From contig SKNK01000435.1 of the NCBI GenBank assembly GCA_007120565.1, positions 1 through 11,015 on the forward strand: DNA of 11,015 bases, in the 5' to 3' direction. Numbering within the stretch: the first letter of the stretch is position 1; every line of letters starts with the position of its first letter. The notes beneath the pieces were generated by a model. That model was not told where the DNA came from. It saw only the letters and a list, made by a program, of their open reading frames with translations, and made no database searches. The DNA is from Nitriliruptoraceae bacterium. GTDB lineage: Bacteria; Actinomycetota; Nitriliruptoria; Nitriliruptorales; Nitriliruptoraceae. This document shows, one piece after another, positions 6,636-11,015 of the stretch. A program made the position numbers and the translations under genes.

Positions 6636-6973
6636 CCGCCTCGACCCTCAGGATGGCCTCCGGCGCGGTCAGGACCGTCTCCGTCAGCCCGCAGAGCGTG
6701 GCGAACCTCGAGCCACATCCGAGCACCGAGCACCAGCAGCAGCACACCCGCGCCGATCGCGGCGGCGTAGAGGCCGAGGTGGACCGTGACGAACGCCGTC
6801 GAGAAGTCACCGACGTCCTGCAACAGGTTGACGATCCTGGTGCCCCACAACCAGAACTGGAACACCGCGAGCGCGACCAGCAGGATGGCTCGCCGTCGGT
6901 GCCGCCGCACGGGCACACGAACGTCATCACGTTCGGTCGCTGGGCTCAGATCCGTCGCCACAGACATCCTCAT
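6632..6973 (-). CDS. Small two-helix membrane protein coupled to ctaB
   Basis: A protein of 113 residues (ATG 6973) or 111 (ATG 6967), of unrecognised family. The reading frame continues upstream to 7111 but would run across the divergent ctaA start, so an internal start is preferred. It has a basic N-terminal segment (RRHRRR, around 23-28), a first hydrophobic helix (about 29-47) containing FQFWLWGTRIVN, a short polar loop (LLQDVGDFSTAF), a second helix (about 63-84) and a hydrophilic, Gly/Asp-rich tail. The positive-inside rule places both ends in the cytoplasm. Its stop overlaps the ctaB start (ATGA), so the two are translationally coupled. A role in heme delivery or oxidase assembly is inferred from that context only. 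Confidence 0.75.
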   Translation of the reverse strand: MRMSVATDLSPATERDDVRVPVRRHRRRAILLVALAVFQFWLWGTRIVNLLQDVGDFSTAFVTVHLGLYAAAIGAGVLLLVLGARMWLEVRHALRADGDGPDRAGGHPEGRGG

Positions 6974-6996
6974 CTCGGGCGGAGCCGACAGGGTAC

Positions 6997-7042
6997 GCCG
7001 CACGCGGGATCGTCCGCGACCCGGGTGAGAGCGGTGTGCGGC
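6997..7042. promoter_or_regulatory. Inverted repeat in the divergent ctaB-operon/ctaA promoter region
   Basis: GCCGCAC (6997-7003) and GTGCGGC (7036-7042) form a 7-bp inverted repeat. A smaller CGCGG...CCGCG palindrome (7003-7007 and 7014-7018) lies within it. Both sit in the 86-base gap between two divergent heme-A pathway genes, a place where a shared regulator could act. In GC-rich DNA such repeats also arise by chance. Confidence 0.3.
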
Positions 7043-7047
7043 AGGGG

Positions 7048-7053
7048 TAGGCT
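7048..7053 (+). promoter_or_regulatory. Candidate -10 box for a leaderless ctaA transcript
   Basis: TAGGCT (TAnnnT form) ends six bases before the ctaA ATG at 7060, the spacing expected if transcription starts at the A of ATG. No convincing Shine-Dalgarno lies close to the start; an AGGGG at 7043-7047 is 12 bases away. Leaderless mRNAs are common in actinobacteria. Confidence 0.3.
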
Positions 7054-7059
7054 TCCCGC

Positions 7060-8109
7060 ATGATCTCGCTCCAGGAGTCTCCAGAACGTCGCCGTCTCCG
7101 ACGGTTCGCACTCGCGGCGGTGCTCACCAACGCCGGGATCGTGGTCACGGGCGGCACGGTACGCATCACCGGTTCCGGGCTCGGCTGTCCGACCTGGCCC
7201 TCGTGCACCGACGAGAGCTTCGTGCCAAGAGCGGACTCCGAGCATGCCGGCTGGCAGATGGCCATCGAGTACGGCAACCGCCTGCTGACCTTCGTGGTGC
7301 TCGCGGCGGTCGTCCTGCTCGTCTGGCAGCTGTACCGGACCCGTCCGCACCCGAAGGGGTTGATGCGGGTCGCATGGATGCTGCCCATCGGCGTCATCGG
7401 CCAGGCCCTGGTCGGCGGCGTGGTCGTGCTCACCGGGCTGTCTCCCTACACGGTGATGACCCACTTCCTGCTGTCGATGGTGCTGCTGTTCGCCGCGGTC
7501 GCGGTCCACGAGATCGTGCGCCGAGCGCCCCGTCCCGACATCACCTCAGCCACGGTCCCCTCGGCGGTACAACACCTGACCACCGCGATCGTTGCGGTCG
7601 CGTTCCTCGTCCTGATCGCCGGGACGATCACCACCGGCGCGGGACCGCACGGCGGCGATGCCAGCGCTCCTCGCCTCCCCCTCGACATCCGCATGGCCGC
7701 GCTGGCACACGCTGACATGGTCTGGCTCCTGCTGGGGCTCACCGTCGCGCTGGTGGTCGTCACCTGGCGTGGACCACGCCACCTCGCCGTCGCTGCACGA
7801 GCCCTCCTGGTCTTCGAACTGCTCCAGGGTGCCATCGGCTACACGCAGTACGCGCTGGGGGTGCCCGAGGCGCTGGTGGTCGTTCACGTGCTCGGCGCCG
7901 TCCTGGTGTGGTCCGCCGCATCGGCCGTGTGGATCCGTGCCCGCCCACGGCTTGGCCTGGTGTCGGACGGCGACGAGGAGCACCGCTCGCAAGGAGGGCA
8001 GGATCCTCCGGACGACGCGAGCACATCCGACCCCGCAGCCGCATCACCTTCTCGGCGAACCACGCATCCCCCGGATGACCCGACCACCGAGGCGGCCGCT
8101 CCCCGGTGA
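7060..8109 (+). CDS. ctaA: Heme A synthase
   Basis: A 349-residue polytopic protein of the COX15/CtaA family. It oxidises the C8 methyl of heme O to a formyl group, giving heme A. About eight hydrophobic helices are visible in two homologous halves. Landmarks: TGSGLGCPTWPSC (C43 and C49, the cysteine pair seen in Bacillus-type enzymes), AIEYGNRLLT (E70; Asn73 where B. subtilis has a heme-ligand His), THFLLSM (H135), TTGAGPHGGD (191-200), ALAHADM (H217) and VVVHVLGA (H276). From memory, mycobacterial CtaA also has Asn at the 73 position, so this is probably a lineage trait. The last 50 or so residues are hydrophilic and Asp/Pro/Ser-rich. It is divergent from the ctaB operon, and its stop overlaps the GTG of the next gene (GTGA). 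Confidence 0.95.
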   Translation: MISLQESPERRRLRRFALAAVLTNAGIVVTGGTVRITGSGLGCPTWPSCTDESFVPRADSEHAGWQMAIEYGNRLLTFVVLAAVVLLVWQLYRTRPHPKGLMRVAWMLPIGVIGQALVGGVVVLTGLSPYTVMTHFLLSMVLLFAAVAVHEIVRRAPRPDITSATVPSAVQHLTTAIVAVAFLVLIAGTITTGAGPHGGDASAPRLPLDIRMAALAHADMVWLLLGLTVALVVVTWRGPRHLAVAARALLVFELLQGAIGYTQYALGVPEALVVVHVLGAVLVWSAASAVWIRARPRLGLVSDGDEEHRSQGGQDPPDDASTSDPAAASPSRRTTHPPDDPTTEAAAPR

Positions 8110-8942
8110 ACGCCTCGGCGCAGCGCGACCCTGCCGAGCAACCGCCGCTCCGACTGGTCGTCCTCGGTGACTCGACCGCCTTCACCGATGCCACCGGACC
8201 TTGCCTACCCGGCCACCCGGGCGTCTATCCGTCGGTCGTGGCTCGGGAGCTGACGAGGGTGCTCGACCGCGAGGTTGCGCCCCAGGTCGTCGCACGCCCC
8301 GGCCAGACGGTCCGGGACACCGCGCGAGCACTGACCAAGGACCAGCACGTCATGTTCGAGGTCGTGGCGCAGGCTGACGCGGTGATCGTCGGTGTGGGTA
8401 GCTTCGACCACGCGCCGGTCGGTGTGCCACCGAGCGTCGAGGCGGTCGTGCCCTACCTCCGCCCCGAGGCGCGTCGACGGCAGGCTCGGCGTCTGCTCCG
8501 TGCGACCTATCCCCCACTGGTCCGTCTTCAGGGTGGACGTCACCCCCGGACGCCCCCCTCCGAGTTCGCCCGGCTCTACCGCCTCCTGCTCGAGCAGATC
8601 CGTGGCCTCACCCAAGGGAGGACCGCCGGCGTGGCCCTCGGCCCGACCAGCCACGCCGCCGACTACTACGGCCACCGACACCCCGGTATCACGGCAGCAA
8701 CGTCGAGGCAGCTCGCTATCGCCGCAGAGCACGGGTTCGCCGGCGTGCCGGCATGGCCACTGGTCCGAACCGACCTCGCCCACCTCAACCCGGACGCGAT
8801 CCACTGGCCGCCCTCGGTCCATGAGCGGGTGGGGCTGGCGCTCGCCGCGCAGCTGGTCCCTCAACTGCTTGGAGACGCACCCCGGATCGGCATGCCGGGC
8901 ACGCCGAGTTGCCGCAGTACCAGGGCCGTGGACGGCGACTGA
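8106..8942 (+). CDS. SGNH-fold acyltransferase/hydrolase, OctT-like
   Basis: A 278-residue SGNH/GDSL-family protein. The catalytic Ser lies in VVLGDST (S23) and the Asp/His pair in LNPDAIHW (D230, H233). The middle holds VIVGVGSFD in place of the usual Gly/Asn blocks, YLRPEARRR, and a TSHAADYYGHRHPG segment (181-194). As I recall it, this pattern, including a P(S/T)xH..YG..H segment and NPDxxHW, matches the actinobacterial diglucosylglycerate octanoyltransferase OctT (Rv2418c type), which acylates a precursor of methylglucose lipopolysaccharides. The GTG at 8106 overlaps the ctaA stop and puts GDS at residues 21-23, a normal place. No signal peptide is seen, so it is likely cytosolic. The SGNH family is firm; the octanoyltransferase role is a homology inference, and the glycerate-glucoside genes are not in view. 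Confidence 0.8.
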   Translation: MNASAQRDPAEQPPLRLVVLGDSTAFTDATGPCLPGHPGVYPSVVARELTRVLDREVAPQVVARPGQTVRDTARALTKDQHVMFEVVAQADAVIVGVGSFDHAPVGVPPSVEAVVPYLRPEARRRQARRLLRATYPPLVRLQGGRHPRTPPSEFARLYRLLLEQIRGLTQGRTAGVALGPTSHAADYYGHRHPGITAATSRQLAIAAEHGFAGVPAWPLVRTDLAHLNPDAIHWPPSVHERVGLALAAQLVPQLLGDAPRIGMPGTPSCRSTRAVDGD

Positions 8943-8990
8943 GGACGACGCCGAACAGCTCCGTTCCAGGTGCACGAGCCCGGGGTCGGC

Positions 8991-9008
8991 GTGACGCGTC
9001 GTCGTCAC
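8991..9008. terminator. Weak inverted repeat between convergent genes
   Basis: GTGACG (8991-8996) and CGTCAC (9003-9008) could form a 6-bp stem with a 6-base loop. It lies in the 88-base spacer between the convergent OctT-like gene and cupredoxin gene. There is no T-tract. A bidirectional terminator is possible but weakly supported. Confidence 0.3.
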
Positions 9009-9030
9009 CTCCGCCGAACGGGCAGGTGAC

Positions 9031-9735
9031 TCACTCCCCGGCGACGACCGTCCCAACACCCTCCATCGACGGGTGCACGGCACAAAGGAAGTACCACTCC
9101 TCTGGCAGCTCCTCCCAGGTCAGGCCGTCGGGATGGACGTACTCGTCGATCACGGGCCCATCGACCAGTTCGGAGCTGGCCAACTGCTCGCTGCCACGCT
9201 GCGGATCATCGACGGTGCCCTCGAGGTTGGTGATGACCACGTTGTGCGGCACACCGACCTCACGGTTGTCGAAGAAGAACGAGATCGGATCACTGACGTC
9301 GCCGGGCTCGACCTCCCAGTAGTCGACAGGGACGCACTCACCATCCTCGTCGAGGCAGAACTCGCTGGAGTTCTCGGCTGCGATCGTTGGTGCGCCGTCC
9401 GGCATCAGCACGAGGGGCTGAACGTTGATCATCCGGTCCTCGTCGGCGACGTCGCCGATCAGACCGAACCCCACGGCAGCAGCGACGATGAGGGGAAGGG
9501 CCGCCGCGAAGACCACAACGACCCGTCGCGGGGTGTCGAGCTTGTCCTGCGATGAGGCCAGGCTCACCGTGAACAGGATGCCACCGGCAGCGACCGCCGC
9601 GAGCATCAACGATCCCTCATGGGTGTTGAACAGGAACAGCGTCGCCATGGCACCCACGAACGCCGCGATCGAGAGCAGGACGACGATCGGGATGACGATC
9701 GGCATCACGATGCGGTTACGGACGTCGTTGTTCAC
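9031..9735 (-). CDS. Membrane-anchored cupredoxin (type 1 copper protein)
   Basis: A 234-residue protein with three N-terminal hydrophobic helices (about 9-35, 41-61 and 71-93) and a C-terminal outside domain with cupredoxin features. Likely copper ligands are His164 in GVPHNVVITN, then Cys218, His221 and Met224 in WYFLCAVHPSM. The C-x2-H-x2-M loop has the short spacing of amicyanin. A single Cys in the loop rules out a dinuclear CuA site. An extra pair, C127 and C134, could be a disulfide. The GTG start at 9735 has a GAGG seven bases upstream. It follows the oxidase subunit IV gene after 42 bases on the same strand, so I infer that it carries electrons to, or assists copper loading of, this cytochrome oxidase. 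Three helices ahead of a cupredoxin domain are unusual compared with single-anchor or soluble cupredoxins. Confidence 0.85.
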   Translation of the reverse strand: MNNDVRNRIVMPIVIPIVVLLSIAAFVGAMATLFLFNTHEGSLMLAAVAAGGILFTVSLASSQDKLDTPRRVVVVFAAALPLIVAAAVGFGLIGDVADEDRMINVQPLVLMPDGAPTIAAENSSEFCLDEDGECVPVDYWEVEPGDVSDPISFFFDNREVGVPHNVVITNLEGTVDDPQRGSEQLASSELVDGPVIDEYVHPDGLTWEELPEEWYFLCAVHPSMEGVGTVVAGE

Positions 9736-9777
9736 GGTCGATCCTCGCTGTGGCGGTAGGTCGGCAACATCATCGGA

Positions 9778-10101
9778 TCAGACCGACGGTGCGCGTTCGA
9801 AGACGAAGATGATCAACGTCAAGGTGTAGAGCACCACGGCGAAGGCCAACCCGGTGTACAGCAGTTGCTTGTAGATCTTGGTGTCGAACTTCAGGTGCAT
9901 GAAGAAGTTGGCGACCATCACGAACTTGATGATCATCAGGACGATCAGCAGCGGGATCGCGATCGGCCCGAAGTCGAAGAAGTAGGTCGAGACCTCCAAC
10001 GCCGTGAGCAACGCCAGGACCAGGGCGATGTTGACGTAGTCCCGGGCCGTCGGGTGATGGTCTTCGTGACTCTCGGTGTCGTGGCTCTGTGTGGCGCTCA
10101 C
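9778..10101 (-). CDS. ctaF: Cytochrome c oxidase subunit IV (prokaryotic type)
   Basis: A 107-residue, three-helix protein of the bacterial cytochrome c oxidase subunit IV family (CtaF/CoxD). It has a His/Asp/Glu-rich N-terminus (residues 6-17), then HPTARDYVNIALVLALLTALEVSTYF (16-41), IPLLIVLMIIKFVMVANFFMHLKFD (49-73), whose FFMHLKFD is typical of the family, and a last helix (about 81-103). It is a small accessory subunit that stabilises the oxidase in the membrane. The GTG start at 10101 is backed by AGGAG at 10109-10113, seven bases away. It lies 34 bases after subunit III and before the cupredoxin gene on the same strand, so an operon is likely. Confidence 0.9.
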   Translation of the reverse strand: MSATQSHDTESHEDHHPTARDYVNIALVLALLTALEVSTYFFDFGPIAIPLLIVLMIIKFVMVANFFMHLKFDTKIYKQLLYTGLAFAVVLYTLTLIIFVFERAPSV

Positions 10102-10108
10102 GTGGTGG

Positions 10109-10113
10109 CTCCT
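10109..10113 (-). promoter_or_regulatory. Ribosome-binding site fixing the subunit IV start
   Basis: AGGAG on the minus strand, seven bases before the GTG at 10101. It decides the start of a short gene that has no in-frame ATG near its beginning. Confidence 0.7.
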
Positions 10114-10135
10114 GCTCGGACGATCTGCGGCGCGG

Positions 10136-10726
10136 TCAGCCGACCGCGATCTCCGGGATGAGGTAGACGACGGCGAAGATCACGACCCAGATGATGTCGA
10201 CGAAGTGCCAGTACAGGCCGATCATCTCGGTCTTGAGGTCCTGGTCACGCTTGACCTTGCCGGTCAGCGACAGCGCGTACAGGCTCATCAGCAGGAGGAT
10301 GCCGACGAACACGTGCACACCGTGGAAGCCGGTCAGCACGTAGAAGGAGCTCGCGAAGGGCGACTGGGTGAACACGAGCCCTTCGTTGTAGAAGGTGGTG
10401 AACTCGAAGACCTGCCCACCGAGGAACACCGCACCCTGGCCCGCGGTTGCCAGGATCCACATGCGCATCCGCCGCAGGTCTCCCTGACGGTGCGCGTTGT
10501 GGGCCAGAACCATCGTCAGCGAACTCATCAGCAGCACGAACGAGCTGATCGACGTGAAGGGGATGTCGAAGATCTCGACCCCCGGCCCGCCGGCCGTGGT
10601 CGTGACGTACAACAGGTAGGCCGCCACGAAGGCCCCGAAGAAGAGGAACTCCGACCCCAGGAACGTCCACATCGCGAGCTTGCGATGGTCGAGTCCCAGG
10701 GTCGTCGCCTGAGCATCTGCCGTCAC
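10136..10726 (-). CDS. ctaE: Cytochrome c oxidase subunit III
   Basis: A 196-residue heme-copper oxidase subunit III with five hydrophobic helices, the short form that lacks the first two helices of the mitochondrial protein. Diagnostic segments: AMWTFLGSEFLFFGAFVAAYLLY (18-40), with the conserved Glu26 near the proton-entry side, SSLTMVLAHNAHRQGD (68-83), LTGFHGVHVFVGILLL (131-146) and YWHFVDIIWVVIFAVVYL (172-189). It supports the stability and sustained turnover of subunit I in the membrane. The start is GTG at 10726 with GGAG-rich sequence about six bases upstream. It lies 126 bases after the preceding oxidase gene and is followed by subunit IV. Confidence 0.94.
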   Translation of the reverse strand: MTADAQATTLGLDHRKLAMWTFLGSEFLFFGAFVAAYLLYVTTTAGGPGVEIFDIPFTSISSFVLLMSSLTMVLAHNAHRQGDLRRMRMWILATAGQGAVFLGGQVFEFTTFYNEGLVFTQSPFASSFYVLTGFHGVHVFVGILLLMSLYALSLTGKVKRDQDLKTEMIGLYWHFVDIIWVVIFAVVYLIPEIAVG

Positions 10727-10818
10727 GTTCTCTCCGCCTCGTGTTGTGGGTGTCTGCCGCGGGTCCGTCGACTGGACCGAATCCGGTGCTGCTGGGGGCT
10801 GTTCGCTTCTGTGCGTTG

Positions 10819-10836
10819 CGTGCTACCTCGGCGTCG
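10819..10836 (-). repeat. 18-bp dispersed motif, copy in the ctaE upstream gap
   Basis: The minus strand reads CGACGCCGAGGTAGCACG, which is 17 of 18 identical to the plus-strand motif at 1380-1397 and 1805-1822. It lies in the 126-base untranslated gap upstream of ctaE, where no other feature is evident. Confidence 0.6.
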
Positions 10837-10852
10837 CTGAGCAGGTACCGGG

Positions 10853-11015
10853 TCAGTGGGACCCGACACCAACGGTGGTGTGGTCCGACTCATCCACCGG
10901 ATCGTCGTCGTCGCCCTCAGCGAGCGGTTCGATGATCCACCCGAAGTAGCCCACCACCAGCCAGAGCACCCCGATCCCCAGGGACCAGGGGTTGGCGTAC
11001 AACAGGCCGTAGCCG
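10853..11015 (-). CDS. C-terminal end of a cytochrome oxidase membrane subunit, probably subunit I (5' end outside window)
   Basis: An open frame entering from the window edge (first whole codon 11014-11012) with 53 residues before TGA at 10855-10853. It reads as one hydrophobic helix (NPWSLGIGVLWLVVGYFGWI) followed by IEPLAEG and an acidic tail (EGDDDDPVDESD). A last helix ending in GW..EP and a charged tail is what I recall at the C-terminus of some bacterial CtaD proteins. The position directly upstream of subunit III fits the Bacillus-like order subunit I, III, IV. A separate small subunit is the alternative. Coding is well supported by the hydrophobic pattern and G/C-ending codons. The identity is moderately sure. 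Confidence 0.6.
   Translation of the reverse strand, partial: GYGLLYANPWSLGIGVLWLVVGYFGWIIEPLAEGDDDDPVDESDHTTVGVGSH

Noticed and set aside
8205..9083. 292-codon minus-strand frame opposite the OctT-like gene
   Set aside because: It covers the SGNH gene in antisense and runs into the cupredoxin gene; no domain is recognisable.
9073..9087. CuA-type copper site in the C-terminal loop of the cupredoxin (subunit II candidate)
   Set aside because: CuA needs two cysteines spaced C-x3-C before the His; only Cys218 is present, so the site fits a mononuclear type 1 copper centre.

Overview
The window looks like chromosomal DNA of a very GC-rich actinobacterium. The signs are a strong G/C bias at third codon positions, frequent GTG starts, 4-base ATGA/GTGA gene overlaps, actinobacterial-style CtaA and CtaB, and an OctT-like SGNH acyltransferase. 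The cytochrome oxidase order (probable subunit I, then III, IV, with ctaB and ctaA nearby) resembles Bacillus cta clusters more than the split Streptomyces/Mycobacterium arrangement. A deep-branching, non-streptomycete actinobacterium is therefore my guess. It rests on gene content only.

Layout. Positions 1-902 (+) hold the 3' part of a phosphofructokinase whose closest likeness is the C-terminal, non-catalytic half of eukaryotic tandem PFKs. A strong hairpin at 906-926 separates it from a convergent minus-strand block. That block contains a fatty-acyl-CoA synthetase (4767-2761), an exported membrane-anchored protein (2686-1790) and a NicO-type nickel/cobalt transporter (1793-981). The last two overlap by GTGA and probably work together in metal handling.

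Positions 4768-5486 hold a poorly characterised stretch. It contains one likely small gene (5229-5486, +) and one possible gene upstream of it (about 4858-5232, +).

Positions 5538-10853 form an aerobic respiration region. A two-helix membrane protein (6973-6632, -) is coupled to heme O synthase ctaB (6635-5538, -). Heme A synthase ctaA (7060-8109, +) is divergent from them and is coupled to an OctT-like acyltransferase (8106-8942, +). A minus-strand cluster follows: the C-terminal end of a cytochrome oxidase membrane subunit, probably CtaD (10853 to the window edge), subunit III (10726-10136), subunit IV (10101-9778) and a three-helix membrane-anchored type 1 copper protein (9735-9031). CtaB and CtaA would supply the heme A that the oxidase needs. 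The cupredoxin is a plausible electron donor to it.

I see no tRNA, rRNA, CRISPR array, transposase or phage gene. The least expected items are the eukaryote-like PFK half with altered active-site residues, the amicyanin-like cupredoxin in the oxidase cluster, an 18-bp motif present three times, and in-frame tandem repeats in two protein N-termini.
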